The position numbers were made by a program, and so were the translations under genes. 64,000 nt of DNA, from positions 96,145 to 160,144 of the forward strand of contig NZ_FPKU01000003.1 of assembly GCF_900119845.1 (NCBI RefSeq), read 5' to 3'. Below the pieces are notes generated by a model. That model did not search any database, was not told the origin of the DNA, and saw nothing but the letters and a program-made list of their open reading frames with translations. Below, piece after piece: positions 9,853 to 18,070 of this stretch (position 1 is its first letter; each line of letters begins with the position of its first letter). Source of the stretch: Devosia enhydra. GTDB lineage: Bacteria; Pseudomonadota; Alphaproteobacteria; Rhizobiales; Devosiaceae.

Positions 9853-10455
9853 ATGGCTTTTGAACTGCCCCCCCTGCCCTATGCCTATGATGCGCTTGGA
9901 CCCTACATGTCCAAGGAGACTCTGGAATACCATCACGACAAGCATCACCAGGCTTACGTGACCAATGGCAACAAGCTGCTCGAAGGCTCGGGCCTCGAGG
10001 GCAAGAGCCTCGAAGAGATCGTCAAGGAGAGCTACGGCAAGAATGCCGGCCTCTTCAACAATGCCGGCCAGCATTACAACCACATCCATTTCTGGAAGTG
10101 GATGAAGCCCAATGGCGGCGGCAAGTCCCTGCCGGGCGCCCTGCAGAAGGCCATCGATGCCGACCTCGGCGGCTACGACAAGTTCCGCGAGGCGTTCCTC
10201 GCCGCCGGCGCCGGCCAGTTCGGCTCGGGCTGGGCCTGGCTCACGCTCAAGAACGGCAAGCTCGAGGTCACCAAGACCCCCAATGGCGAGAACCCGCTCG
10301 TTCATGGCGGCACCCCGCTGCTGGGCGTCGATGTGTGGGAGCACTCCTACTACATCGACTACCGCAATGCCCGCCCGAAATATCTCGAGGCGTTCGTCGA
10401 CAACCTCGTGAACTGGGACTATGTGGCCGAGCTCTACGAAGCCGCCGCCAAGTAA
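9853..10455 (+). CDS. sodB: Superoxide dismutase, Fe type
   Basis: A 200-residue Fe/Mn superoxide dismutase. Ligand positions are visible: H27 in the YHHDKHHQAYV segment, H77 in the NHIHFW segment, and the DVWEHSYYIDYRN motif with the Asp and His ligands. Gln73 in the NNAGQHYNH context is the position of the active-site glutamine in iron enzymes, so Fe is favoured, though cambialistic forms exist. The ATG at 9853 is chosen because GGAGG stands ten bases upstream; a longer frame opens at 9742. The product converts superoxide to oxygen and peroxide in the cytoplasm. A hairpin terminator follows. Confidence 0.95.
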   Translation: MAFELPPLPYAYDALGPYMSKETLEYHHDKHHQAYVTNGNKLLEGSGLEGKSLEEIVKESYGKNAGLFNNAGQHYNHIHFWKWMKPNGGGKSLPGALQKAIDADLGGYDKFREAFLAAGAGQFGSGWAWLTLKNGKLEVTKTPNGENPLVHGGTPLLGVDVWEHSYYIDYRNARPKYLEAFVDNLVNWDYVAELYEAAAK

Positions 10456-10480
10456 TCTCTGCGCCTGATGATTTTAGAAG

Positions 10481-10515
10481 GGCTCGCGACGCCTGTCGCG
10501 GGCCCTTTGCTTTTT
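10481..10515 (+). terminator. Rho-independent terminator of sodB
   Basis: Stem GGCTCGCGAC / GTCGCGGGCC (ten pairs, one G-U) around a GCCT loop, followed by CTTTGCTTTTT. It lies 26 bases after the sodB stop. Confidence 0.8.
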
Positions 10516-10597
10516 CCGCCCCTGCCGGGCCCGCGAGCATCTTCGCAGGCCCGAACGAACATGCTAAGGCACCGTTAACCATGTCGGAGACCGGTGC

Positions 10598-11056
10598 ATG
10601 CGGCAAAGCACGGTGGCAGTGCTGCTCGACAATCCCGCTCTGGGCTCGATCCTTTCGGCAACGCTGGCTTCGGCCCCGATGCTCAAGGTGCGCAGCTTCG
10701 AGGCGGCGGTGGGGCTTGCCGCCTATGCGCGCCTCGCGCCCATCGACATCCTCGTCATCGATCTCGACGACTGGACGGAGGCCGACCTCGTCGATCTCAA
10801 GGCCGGCATCGCGGCCGGCTGCGCGGTGATGGGGCTCTGCTCGGGCATGACCTCGGCGCGCATCCGCGCCCTGCGCGCTGCGGGCATCGATGAAGTGCTG
10901 CTCAAGCCCATGTCGCCGCGCTACCTGCTGGAGCGGGTGCGGGCGCGGCTCTCGCGCCTCGCGCGCGACGCGGCCATCGCCGAGATCGAGCCGGCAGCCC
11001 TCGCGCCGGTCGACTGGTCGCGCTTTGGCGACAATGTGGTGCCGCTATTCGGCTGA
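10598..11056 (+). CDS. Stand-alone response-regulator receiver-like protein
   Basis: A 152-residue protein with a CheY-like fold pattern: a hydrophobic strand ending IDILVIDLDDW, whose aspartates fit the phosphorylation site, and LLKPMSP, whose lysine fits the conserved receiver lysine. The N-terminal acidic pair is not obvious (VLLDNPALG), so phosphorylation may be impaired. No output domain follows; the C-terminal 40 residues are unassigned. There is no histidine kinase next to it. The last 12 bases overlap the convergent LOG-like gene. Confidence 0.7.
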   Translation: MRQSTVAVLLDNPALGSILSATLASAPMLKVRSFEAAVGLAAYARLAPIDILVIDLDDWTEADLVDLKAGIAAGCAVMGLCSGMTSARIRALRAAGIDEVLLKPMSPRYLLERVRARLSRLARDAAIAEIEPAALAPVDWSRFGDNVVPLFG

Positions 11057-11644
11057 CCGTGGCGGGCTCGCCACCGGCGGATGCGCGGCCCGCTCGGCCA
11101 GGAGCCAGTTGATCTTGTTCCACATGTCCTCGGGCGAATCGGTGAACTGCACCGCCCGGTCCAGATGAGGCATGCTGTGGGATGCGACATCGGCGAGAAA
11201 GCCGCGCACCACCTCGAACGCCCCGTGGCGATTAAAGAAGATGATCGGCTTGCCGGCCTGCGTACGTCGCGCCCGCGCCCAGGCCAGGTAGAGCTGCGAG
11301 GCCGAGGCGAGCGAGCCGGGCAAAGCCACCAGCACATCGGCCAGCTCGATCAGCCGCGCCAGTCGCGCCTCGGGGTCGGCGATGCGCTCCACCGACATGC
11401 CGTCGAAGGCCGAGGGGGCGCGGAACGTCTCGTCGGCCACCAGCGACACCCGCCCCCCGGCCCGTCTTGCGCTGGTGATCAGCGGCACCGGCGCACCCAC
11501 GCCCTCCACGAGGCACACCGTGTGGGCGCGATGATCGGCGAGGTGCTTGCCCACCTGCGTCATCAGGGCGGCGCGCTCGGCATCGCCGGGCCCCCGGTCC
11601 GAGGCGAAGACGGCGATGGCGGGGGTGCCGGCGGGAGGGGCCAT
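11045..11644 (-). CDS. LOG-like (SLOG/Rossmann) protein with degenerate motif
   Basis: A 199-residue protein shaped like LOG/TIGR00725-type nucleotide-binding proteins: an opening IAVFASDRGPGD segment, a central LIELADVLVALPGS segment and KPIIFFNRHGAFE. In LOG phosphoribohydrolases (cytokinin activation) the central motif is PGGxGTxxE; here it reads PGSLASASQLY, so the catalytic glycines and glutamate are absent and activity is doubtful. I chose the ATG at 11644, which starts right after the HerA-like gene stops (11647), so the two genes are probably cotranscribed. It may sense a nucleotide rather than cleave one. Confidence 0.6.
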   Translation of the reverse strand: MAPPAGTPAIAVFASDRGPGDAERAALMTQVGKHLADHRAHTVCLVEGVGAPVPLITSARRAGGRVSLVADETFRAPSAFDGMSVERIADPEARLARLIELADVLVALPGSLASASQLYLAWARARRTQAGKPIIFFNRHGAFEVVRGFLADVASHSMPHLDRAVQFTDSPEDMWNKINWLLAERAAHPPVASPPRSAE

Positions 11645-11646
11645 GC

Positions 11647-13161
11647 TCAGCGCCTCCGCGACAGGCTGCCCAGGATGCCGCGCACGAGCGCCGCTCCCAG
11701 CCGGTTGGCCACGGTGCGGGCCATGGAATTGACCGCCGCTTCCATCGGGGTCTGGCGGCTCGATGGGCGGCTCGCTGTCTTGCGCGGCGCCTCGGCCTTG
11801 CGCCGCGCCGTCTCCTGCTTTTCCCATTCCGCCCGCTCGCGGGCGAGGTCCTCGTCGCGCGCCCGTCTCTCGGCCGCCGCCTTCAGCACCTCATAGGCCG
11901 ACTCACGGTCGATGACCTCGTCATAAAGCCCGGCGACGGGAGACGATGCCATCACCGCGCGGCGCTCCTCGGGGCTCAGCGGGCCGATGCGCGAAGAGGG
12001 CGGGCGAATGAGCGTGCGCCCCACCATCGAGGGAATGCCCTTCTCCTCGAGCACCGAAACCAGCGCCTCGCCCGTCCCCATCTGGGTGATCACGGCCTCG
12101 GTCGAAAAGTCGGGGTTGGGCCGGAAGCTTTCGGCCGCAACCCGCACCGCCTTCTGTTCGCGCGGGGTATAGGCGCGCAGCGCGTGCTGGATGCGGTTGC
12201 CAAGCTGCGCCAGCACGGCCTCGGGCACGTCCATCGGGTTCTGGGTGACGAAATAGACCCCGACGCCCTTCGAACGCACGAGTTTCACCACCTGCTCGAT
12301 CTTGTCGATCAGCGCCTTGGGCGCATCGTCGAACAAGAGATGCGCCTCGTCGAAAAAGAACACGAGCCGCGGCTTGGGCGGATCGCCGACTTCGGGCAAC
12401 TCCTCGAACAATTCCGACAACAGCCAGAGCAGGAAGATGGCGTAGAGCCGGGGCGAGCGCATCAATTCGTCCGCCGCCAGCACCGAGACATAGCCCCGCC
12501 CGTCGGTGGTGGTGCGCATCAGGTCGGCCAGCGCCAGCGCCCGTTCCCCGAAGAACTGGTTGCCGCCCTGCTCTTCGAGCACCAGCAGCGCCCGCTGGAT
12601 GGCGCCCACCGAAGCCGGCGCGATATTGCCGTAGCGCGCCGAAAGCTCGCGGGCCCGGCCGCTGATCTCGGCCAGCAGCGCCCGCAAATCCTTGAGATCG
12701 AGCAGCAAGAGCCCATCGTCGTCGGCGACGCGGAAGGCGATGTTGAGCACGCCCTCCTGGGTGTCGTTGAGCCCCAGCATGCGCGAAAGCAGCAGCGGCC
12801 CCATCTCCGAGATGGTGGTGCGCACCGGGTGGCCCTGCCGGCCGAACAGGTCCCAGAAGATCGTCGGGGCCGCCGCAAAGCCGTAATCGTCGAACCCGAT
12901 CGCCTCGGCGCGCTTGGCGAGAAAATCCTTCATCTCGCCCGTGGCGGCGATGCCCGAGAGGTCGCCCTTGATATCGGCGCAGAACACCGGCACCCCGGCG
13001 CGCGAAAAGCTCTCGGCGAGCACCTGCAGGGTCACCGTCTTGCCGGTGCCGGTCGCCCCGGTCACCAGCCCGTGGCGGTTGCCGTAGCGCAGCAGCAGAT
13101 ATTCGGGCCGCGTGCTCGCGCCCAGAAAAATCGCGTCGTCGAGCAGCATCAGGGGCTCCAT
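11647..13161 (-). CDS. HerA-like P-loop ATPase (DUF853, YjgR family)
   Basis: A 504-residue ATPase. Walker A is GATGTGKT at residues 35-42 and a Walker B-like FFFDEAHLLFDD stands in the middle. The length and the N-terminal LLDDAIFLGAST match the DUF853/YjgR family, cytoplasmic relatives of HerA/FtsK translocases whose role is poorly known. The ATG at 13161 is preferred over the longer frame from 13290 because homologous sequence begins there, though no clean ribosome binding site is seen. It leads a two-gene operon with the LOG-like protein. The C-terminus (from about residue 440) is charged and of low complexity. Confidence 0.88.
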   Translation of the reverse strand: MEPLMLLDDAIFLGASTRPEYLLLRYGNRHGLVTGATGTGKTVTLQVLAESFSRAGVPVFCADIKGDLSGIAATGEMKDFLAKRAEAIGFDDYGFAAAPTIFWDLFGRQGHPVRTTISEMGPLLLSRMLGLNDTQEGVLNIAFRVADDDGLLLLDLKDLRALLAEISGRARELSARYGNIAPASVGAIQRALLVLEEQGGNQFFGERALALADLMRTTTDGRGYVSVLAADELMRSPRLYAIFLLWLLSELFEELPEVGDPPKPRLVFFFDEAHLLFDDAPKALIDKIEQVVKLVRSKGVGVYFVTQNPMDVPEAVLAQLGNRIQHALRAYTPREQKAVRVAAESFRPNPDFSTEAVITQMGTGEALVSVLEEKGIPSMVGRTLIRPPSSRIGPLSPEERRAVMASSPVAGLYDEVIDRESAYEVLKAAAERRARDEDLARERAEWEKQETARRKAEAPRKTASRPSSRQTPMEAAVNSMARTVANRLGAALVRGILGSLSRRR

Positions 13162-13340
13162 GGTCACGGGGGCCCTGCCCTTATAGCCGGATCGGGGCAT
13201 CGAACAAGCCGGCCCGCCCTGTGGATGGTCGCGGGACAGTGGGGTAGGCCTCGGGCCCGGCCCCCTCGCCACGTTGGCGCCGCATTCCATTCATGCCGGG
13301 TTCATGCCGTGAGGATCAGGGTGTGCGCAGCGTCGAACTC

Positions 13341-13362
13341 CGATGATCCAGTGCGATCATCG
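13341..13362. repeat. Inverted repeat before the SH3-repeat gene
   Basis: CGATGATC (13341-13348) and GATCATCG (13355-13362) are perfect 8-base arms around CAGTGC. It lies 109 bases upstream of the SH3 gene and 180 bases upstream of the divergent HerA-like gene. No T-run follows, so an operator is more likely than a terminator. Confidence 0.4.
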
Positions 13363-13470
13363 CCCGGCGGGCATGTTCCGCCATCTGAGGAACCGAAGGG
13401 AGCGGCGCGGGTTTGAGGTCTGACGACCTCCAGGCTGACAGCCCGGCCGGTCTCCCGCAAGGAGAAGATA

Positions 13471-14268
13471 ATGTCATTCAAACACGCTCTTGCGCTCGGC
13501 GGCTTCGCCGTGGCGATGCTGGGCACGACGGTCGCGGCGCTGGCCGCGCCGGCGATTGCCACCAGCACGGTCAATGTGCGGTCCGGCCCCGGCACGCAAT
13601 TCTCGGTGGTCGATTCCCTGCGCTCCGGCCAGCGGGTCGATGTCGAAGGCTGCCGCGCCGGCTGGTGCTATATCAGCAAGCCGGGCCCCGATGGCTGGGT
13701 CTCGGGCCGCTATCTGGCCGAGCCGGCGGTGCGCGGACGTCCGCGCGTCTATTTCAACTTCAATTTCGGCCGCCCGCCCATGCCGCCCCCGCCGCGTCCG
13801 GGTCGTCCCGGCTGGGATGGTCCGGATCGTCCGGGTCCCGGTTGGGGTGGCCCCGGTCGTCCCGGCGGTCCGGGCTGGGATGGCCCGGGTCGCCCCGGTT
13901 GGGATGGTCCCGGTCGTCCGGGTGGTCCAGGCTGGGATGGCCCCGGCCGTCCCGGTGACGGCCCCGGTCGCCCCGGCGATGGCCCCGGCCGTCCCGGTGA
14001 TGGTCCCGGTCGGCCCGGTGATGGTCCCGGTGACGGTCCCGGCCGTCCCGGCGATGGCCCCGGCCGCCCCGGTGATGGTCCCGGTCGTCCCGGCGATGGT
14101 CCCGGTCGCCCCGGCGATGGTCCCGGTCGCCCCGGCGATGGTCCCGGTCGCCCCGGCGATGGCCCCGGCCGCCCCGGTGATGGTCCCGGCCGCCCCGGTG
14201 ATGGTCCCGGCCGCCCGGATCTTCCCTGCCGGCCCGGTTCGCCCATCTTCCCGGCCTGCGTGAACTGA
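13471..14268 (+). CDS. Secreted bacterial SH3-domain protein with GPGRPGD repeats
   Basis: A 265-residue exported protein: signal peptide (about 1-26, cleavage near ALAAPA), a bacterial SH3 domain at about 31-84 (TVNVRSGPG, two cysteines C61 and C66, GWVSGRYL), then a proline/glycine-rich tail. Residues about 157-249 consist mainly of the heptad GPGRPGD encoded by 21-base units; before that are longer units of the type RPGGPGWDGPG. The C-terminus has two more cysteines. AAGGAGAAG supports the start. The SH3 part suggests binding to peptidoglycan or a cell-envelope partner; the tail would be extended and net neutral (one Arg and one Asp per unit). A terminator follows. Confidence 0.8.
   Translation: MSFKHALALGGFAVAMLGTTVAALAAPAIATSTVNVRSGPGTQFSVVDSLRSGQRVDVEGCRAGWCYISKPGPDGWVSGRYLAEPAVRGRPRVYFNFNFGRPPMPPPPRPGRPGWDGPDRPGPGWGGPGRPGGPGWDGPGRPGWDGPGRPGGPGWDGPGRPGDGPGRPGDGPGRPGDGPGRPGDGPGDGPGRPGDGPGRPGDGPGRPGDGPGRPGDGPGRPGDGPGRPGDGPGRPGDGPGRPGDGPGRPDLPCRPGSPIFPACVN
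13954..14217 (+). repeat. 21-base tandem minisatellite (GPGRPGD units)
   Basis: About a dozen tandem copies of a 21-base unit of type GGyCCCGGyCGyCCCGGyGAT, differing mainly at third codon positions (C/T), plus one shortened unit near 14028-14040. All units stay in frame, so protein length can change by heptads. Third-position variation keeps many copies non-identical, which indicates age or selection. It also produces long open frames on every strand, which are not genes. Confidence 0.85.
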
Positions 14269-14295
14269 TCTCGCGACGACATCTCGACAAAGAAG

Positions 14296-14329
14296 CACCC
14301 GACGCCACACGGCGCCGGGTGTTTCATTT
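14296..14329 (+). terminator. Rho-independent terminator
   Basis: Stem CACCCGACGCC / GGCGCCGGGTG (one mismatch) with loop ACAC and a TTTCATTTC tail, 28 bases after the SH3-repeat gene. Confidence 0.7.
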
Positions 14330-14367
14330 CATAGAGCCGCGCTCATGCTGCGATCACCGCGCGCATG

Positions 14368-14682
14368 TCAAAGCGCGTTCGCGCTCAGCCCTGCGAACCA
14401 GTCGGCATAAAGTGTGTTTCGCACGAGGTGCCGATTGAGATCGGGGGCGCCATCGGTCCACCACACCGGGCCCCGCTCGCCGAGTGCGCGCTTGGCGCGA
14501 TCGACATCCGCCCGCGCCTCTGCCCGCAGCGCACCGGAGGTCGAGCCCACGCGCCGTCGCGCATCCATCAGATCGTTCACGAGCGCTTGCCGCTCGGCAT
14601 CACCAAGGTCTGGATTGGAGGCGCGCCAGAGCCGGCCCCGGACCACGATATAGCGGCCGTCCGGGGTGCGGATCGGAGACAT
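14368..14682 (-). CDS. Small conserved-looking protein coupled to a receiver gene
   Basis: A 104-residue soluble protein of unknown function. It begins with a short beta-rich segment (TPDGRYIVVRGRLWRASNP) followed by two helices (ERQALVNDLMDARR, then an Arg/Ala-rich segment) and a conserved-looking WWTDGAPDLNRHLV motif. The ATG at 14682 overlaps the stop of the receiver gene as ATGA, so they are translated together. Similar two-gene arrangements occur in Hyphomicrobiales as I remember them, but I do not know a function. Confidence 0.7.
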   Translation of the reverse strand: MSPIRTPDGRYIVVRGRLWRASNPDLGDAERQALVNDLMDARRRVGSTSGALRAEARADVDRAKRALGERGPVWWTDGAPDLNRHLVRNTLYADWFAGLSANAL

Positions 14683-15083
14683 CAGGAGACCTGCGTGCCC
14701 TCGGGCATGCGGCGCGCTGATAGGTCGGCCACAGCCCCGAGGATCGCGGCCGAAATGGTCGGCGCCGTATAGGGCTTGGCGATGAACGGGGTGGCAAAAG
14801 GCAATTGTCCCTCGAGCGGCACCCGCCCTCCGGAGATCACGATCACCCGGATATGGGGCCACATATAGGCGACATGGTTGGCCAGCACGATGCCGTTGCG
14901 GCTGCCCGGCATCTGGATATCGGTCACCACCGCGGCAAAGCGCTCGGGCGCCGCATCGATCAGCGCCAGCGCTTCGGCCACGCTGCACGCCTCGCACGCC
15001 GCAAAGCCGCTCTCCTCCACGATCTCCGCCAGGTCCATCCGCACGAAGGCGTCGTCGTCCACCACCAGAATTGTGCTGCCCAT
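14682..15083 (-). CDS. Single-domain response regulator (CheY-like)
   Basis: A 133-residue receiver domain with all the classical residues: the acidic pocket VVDDD at about residues 7-11, the phosphoryl-accepting aspartate in VVTDIQMPG, the conserved serine in VIVISGG and the lysine in FIAKPY. No output domain. GGGAGGA before the ATG at 15083 decides the start; an upstream ATG at 15140 lacks one. It shares an operon with the 104-residue protein. No kinase is adjacent. Confidence 0.9.
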   Translation of the reverse strand: MGSTILVVDDDAFVRMDLAEIVEESGFAACEACSVAEALALIDAAPERFAAVVTDIQMPGSRNGIVLANHVAYMWPHIRVIVISGGRVPLEGQLPFATPFIAKPYTAPTISAAILGAVADLSARRMPEGTQVS

Positions 15084-15557
15084 AAATCCTCCCTCGGCCA
15101 CAGCACAGAACGAGAAGAAGCCCGGACGGTTGCGTGCCATCGCTGCTGGCGGATGGGAGTCTGCCGAACATCTCGATGCCCCGCCGCGACGAGGCCAGCC
15201 GCCACGCCAGTCAAACTGCGTGCAATAAATAACGCTCTTGAAAGCCTGACGGCGTAACCTTCAATCCCATCCTGGCTGGCGGATCGGGCTCGCGACCACC
15301 ATCATCGATGGCGAGATCTTTCAGAGCCTCAACATTCAGGATGCCGATGGCAACCTTGTCGGCTCCACTGTCGCCGGGTTTCCCAGCTTCAACTACGCAG
15401 ATCGCCCCTGGAGACCAGATTCCGGTCGTTATAGCCGATGACGACCAAAGCCAGCATGATCCGCCGCGCTGCACTTGCGCCGCCGGCGCTGGCCCGAGAG
15501 TGAGCGGCCAGCCGGTCGGCCCGCGGCCGGACTAGACTCCGCTTTAGGGGGGGCGGC
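15084..15557. other. Gap with a possible gene remnant
   Basis: 474 bases between divergent genes. On the plus strand a stop-bounded frame from about 15250 to 15440 encodes a protein-like stretch (TIIDGEIFQSLNIQ, then DADGNLVGSTVAGFPSFNY) but it has no start signal and ends at TGA 15438-15440. It looks like the tail of a decayed gene; I cannot name the family. Confidence 0.3.
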
Positions 15558-15872
15558 ATGAGTGAGGAACTATCAAAGGCGGATCGAGCCCGCCTGGCAC
15601 CAGGAATGGAGCCGGTGCCGCTCGAGAAGGCCGACCGCGATGTCGTGTTCCGACATTTTGTCGATCGCATTGTCACAAGCTTTCCCGACCTGCGCGAAGA
15701 ACTGAGCGCTTGGTGCGACCAAGTTATCGCGAGTATGACGCGCGAGATAGAGCACGGCGACGAACTGTGGGTCTGCCGCAGCCGATTTGTCGGCACGCTG
15801 GCTGGACATGTGGGCCTCGGGATTGTCCGAGACGGGGTCGTCATAAAATATGAAGCTATCATCCGGCATTGA
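15558..15872 (+). CDS. Small hypothetical protein
   Basis: A 104-residue soluble protein with no recognised domain. It is mainly helical and acidic in the middle (DRDVVFRHFVDRIV, EELSAWCDQVIASM) and ends with a beta-like GLGIVRDGVVIKYEAIIRH. GGGGGG directly before the ATG at 15558 serves as ribosome binding site. It stands alone, so the call rests on coding character and start signal. Confidence 0.5.
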   Translation: MSEELSKADRARLAPGMEPVPLEKADRDVVFRHFVDRIVTSFPDLREELSAWCDQVIASMTREIEHGDELWVCRSRFVGTLAGHVGLGIVRDGVVIKYEAIIRH

Positions 15873-16281
15873 TGCGGGGATGAGGCAACGAACCCTGCCA
15901 GCGTATTGCCCGCAACTCCGTGGTGCTGCAAGCTGTGGCATGGCGACGGAAGCACGCGCCGCACGGCCCGCCGTCCCCTGACACCCTCCTGTACGATTGC
16001 GCACTGTGCCAGCCCCACGGGCGTAGCGGGCGGTTGAACGCCCCATATCAGGGCTCCCTGCTGCTCTGGGGAACCCGCGTGGCAGGCCTGCGCTGGCCCT
16101 GATCCGAGGGGCCGTCCTCAGACAATGTAGGCAGACTTGGCTGGCGGAGAGCGGGCGACTTCGCCGGCCATTGAGCGAGGCTGCCCGCACTCCAGCCCGG
16201 ACGCGACTGCCCCTCATCGAACCCTTACCCGTTGATCAAACACACTCTACCGCCCAGGCCAGCCCATCAGCTCCACCGTAA

Positions 16282-16332
16282 ATTCCGATATTCGGCATAT
16301 GTAAAATTCTTTTATGTCATTAATCGGAATAT
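16282..16332 (+). promoter_or_regulatory. Paired operator of the RidA/Opp operon
   Basis: ATTCCGATATTCGGCAT begins at 16282 and contains the perfect palindrome CCGATATTCGG (16285-16295). A second half-related copy in reverse, AATCGGAATAT (16322-16332), abuts the -35 box. A near-identical site, ATTCCGATAAACGGCAT, stands before the IclR gene at 24518-24534, so the IclR protein is the likely binder. Confidence 0.55.
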
Positions 16333-16334
16333 TC

Positions 16335-16366
16335 TTGACAGCCGCTGGTTGCCGTTTTCCTATGCC
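16335..16366 (+). promoter_or_regulatory. Promoter of the RidA/Opp operon
   Basis: A perfect TTGACA at 16335-16340 is followed after 17-20 bases by weak -10 candidates (TCCTAT at 16358 or TATGCC at 16361). The -35 box touches the operator copy at 16322-16332, so repression by steric blocking is plausible. Confidence 0.5.
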
Positions 16367-16422
16367 CAAGAAATGGCCACCCACTGCGGGGTGACCAAAG
16401 AGAAGACTTGAGGTGCAGGAAG

Positions 16423-16845
16423 ATGGTTGCGGTCGAACGCGTGAAGAGTGGCAGCAAGTACGAGGACCTGTTCAAGTTCTCCCGGCTGGTGAAGGTGGGG
16501 AACTGGGTCTACTCGTCCAACACGGCGGGCCGGAACTACCAGACGCGCGAAATCTCGCCCGACGTGCGCAAGCAGGCGCACCAGGCGCTCGACAATCTTT
16601 CGGGCGCGCTGGCAGGCGTCGGCGCCAGGCTCTCCGACACAGTGCGTTTCCACATTTCGGTCGCGACGCGCGAAGACCTCGAGCCCGTCCTCGAAGTCAT
16701 CGCAGAGCGCGTGGGCGGCAATGATCCGGCCCACACCATCGCCATCGGCACCCAGCCCCATGAGGAAATGAAGCTCGAGCTGGCCGTCATCGCCTATATC
16801 CGCGACCCCGACACGCCCGATGTCGTGACCCGGGTCACGGTTTGA
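16423..16845 (+). CDS. RidA/YjgF/Rid family protein
   Basis: A 140-residue protein of the Rid (YjgF/YER057c/UK114) family. Visible family features are the GNWVYSSNTAG segment near residue 26, the RKQAHQALDNLSGALAGVGA helix, RFHISVAT, and a C-terminal KLELAVIAYIRDP where RidA has its substrate-binding arginine region; the canonical EIEA motif is altered, so it is a Rid subgroup other than archetypal RidA. Rid proteins deaminate reactive imines and enamines made by amino-acid-oxidising or PLP enzymes. It opens the operon with an FAD amine oxidase downstream, which fits that role. ATG 16423 has AGGAAG before it. Confidence 0.85.
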   Translation: MVAVERVKSGSKYEDLFKFSRLVKVGNWVYSSNTAGRNYQTREISPDVRKQAHQALDNLSGALAGVGARLSDTVRFHISVATREDLEPVLEVIAERVGGNDPAHTIAIGTQPHEEMKLELAVIAYIRDPDTPDVVTRVTV

Positions 16846-16859
16846 GGCGGAGCGGGCAG

Positions 16860-18029
16860 ATGGCTGACGTCGTCATCATCGGAGCCGGCATTTCCGGCGC
16901 CTCCAGCGCCTACGAGCTGGCAAAGGCCGGCCTCGACGTGGTGCTGCTCGATCGCTTCGGACCCGCCGCGATGGCTTCGGGCTGGACGCTCGCCGGCGTC
17001 CGCCAGTCCGGCCGGCACCCGGCCGAACTGCCGCTCGCCCGGGCGGCCGTCGAGATCTGGTCGAGCCTCGCCGAAGAGCTCGACAGCCCCACTTATTACC
17101 GGCGCGGCGGCAATCTGCGGCTGGCCCGCACGCCGGAGGAAGTGCCGGTCATCGAGGCCATCGTCGCCGACCAGACGGCGGCCGGGCTGGACCTGCGCCT
17201 TCTGTCCTCGAACCGGGACATCCGCGAGATCGCCCCGGCCATCGCCGAGCATGTGCTGACGGCCTCGTTCTGCCCCACCGATGGCAGCGCCGACCCCACC
17301 AGCACGGTCATGGGCTTCGTCAAGGCGGCCGAACGCGCCGGCGCCAAGACCCGCTTCGGCGAGCGGGTGACCGACATCGAGGTCGAGAATGGCCGCGTCG
17401 TGGCGGTGGTCACCGACAAGGGCCGCATCGCTACCCCGCGCGTGGTGGTGGCGGCGGGCATATTCGGCAATGAGGTGCTGAAGCCACTCGGCATCACGGT
17501 TCCCCTCCAGATACCCATGGTCACCGTGCTGCGCTCGGTGCCCATCGATGCGGTACTCGAGCAGGTCATCGGGGTGGCCAATGCCGATTGCGCCGGCCGG
17601 CAGGAATATAATGGCCGCTTCCGTGTCACCAGCGGCCTGCAGGACTGGCATGGCGGGCTGGGCGAACGCCAGACCGAAGCCGGCCCGCGCCCGCGCGTCC
17701 TGCCCACCGGGCACAGCATGGCCGAGGTGGTCGCGCTGTTCGGCGACGTCGTGCCGGCTTTCGCCGCCGCGCAGATCGAGGATTACTGGGCCGGGCTCAT
17801 CGACCTGACCCCCGACGCCCTGCCTGTGATCGATGGCGATGTCGGCATCGAGGGCCTCGTGGTCACCATGGGCTTTTCCGGCCACGGCTTCTGCCTCGGC
17901 CCGGTGACCGGCCGGCTGGTCAGCGACATCGTGCAGGGCAAGCCACCGCGCTTTGCCATCGAGCCTTTCAAATACAGCCGTTTCCACAACAGCCGCGCCT
18001 TCACCGAAGGAGCGACGCTGCACGGCTGA
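16860..18029 (+). CDS. FAD-dependent oxidoreductase (DAO family)
   Basis: A 389-residue enzyme of the D-amino-acid oxidase / glycine oxidase / sarcosine oxidase superfamily. The FAD-binding GAGISG motif is at the N-terminus and the C-terminal GLVVTMGFSGHGFCLGPVTG segment matches the family's FAD-contacting end. It probably oxidises a secondary or D-amine to an imine, with the RidA-like product of the preceding gene (14 bases upstream) processing the imine. It is a clear paralogue of the gene at 23297-24445: both share SGWTLAGVRQSGRHPAELPLA word for word. GGCGGAG precedes ATG 16860. Substrate unknown. Confidence 0.88.
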   Translation: MADVVIIGAGISGASSAYELAKAGLDVVLLDRFGPAAMASGWTLAGVRQSGRHPAELPLARAAVEIWSSLAEELDSPTYYRRGGNLRLARTPEEVPVIEAIVADQTAAGLDLRLLSSNRDIREIAPAIAEHVLTASFCPTDGSADPTSTVMGFVKAAERAGAKTRFGERVTDIEVENGRVVAVVTDKGRIATPRVVVAAGIFGNEVLKPLGITVPLQIPMVTVLRSVPIDAVLEQVIGVANADCAGRQEYNGRFRVTSGLQDWHGGLGERQTEAGPRPRVLPTGHSMAEVVALFGDVVPAFAAAQIEDYWAGLIDLTPDALPVIDGDVGIEGLVVTMGFSGHGFCLGPVTGRLVSDIVQGKPPRFAIEPFKYSRFHNSRAFTEGATLHG

Positions 18030-18070
18030 CGCGAAGTCCATAGAGTTTCTCAGTGAGGGAGAAATGCCTG

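Larger units (their letters stand above)
15873..16422. other. 550-base intergenic region with operator and promoter
   Basis: The first 380 bases show nothing I can support. The last 140 bases become AT-rich and hold the palindromic operator and the promoter of the RidA/Opp operon, listed separately. Confidence 0.6.

Noticed and set aside
12184-13416. 410-residue plus-strand frame opposite the HerA-like gene
   Set aside because: Antisense shadow; the minus strand holds a complete ATPase with Walker motifs.
13954-14217. Possible CRISPR array
   Set aside because: Units are contiguous 21-base tandem copies without unique spacers, and no cas genes are present.
13474-14327. Long open frames on the minus strand and in other plus frames across the GPGRPGD region
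   Set aside because: They come from the 21-base repeat, which has no stops in any frame. They have repetitive, non-natural composition and no start signals; the plus-strand SH3 frame has a signal peptide and ribosome binding site.
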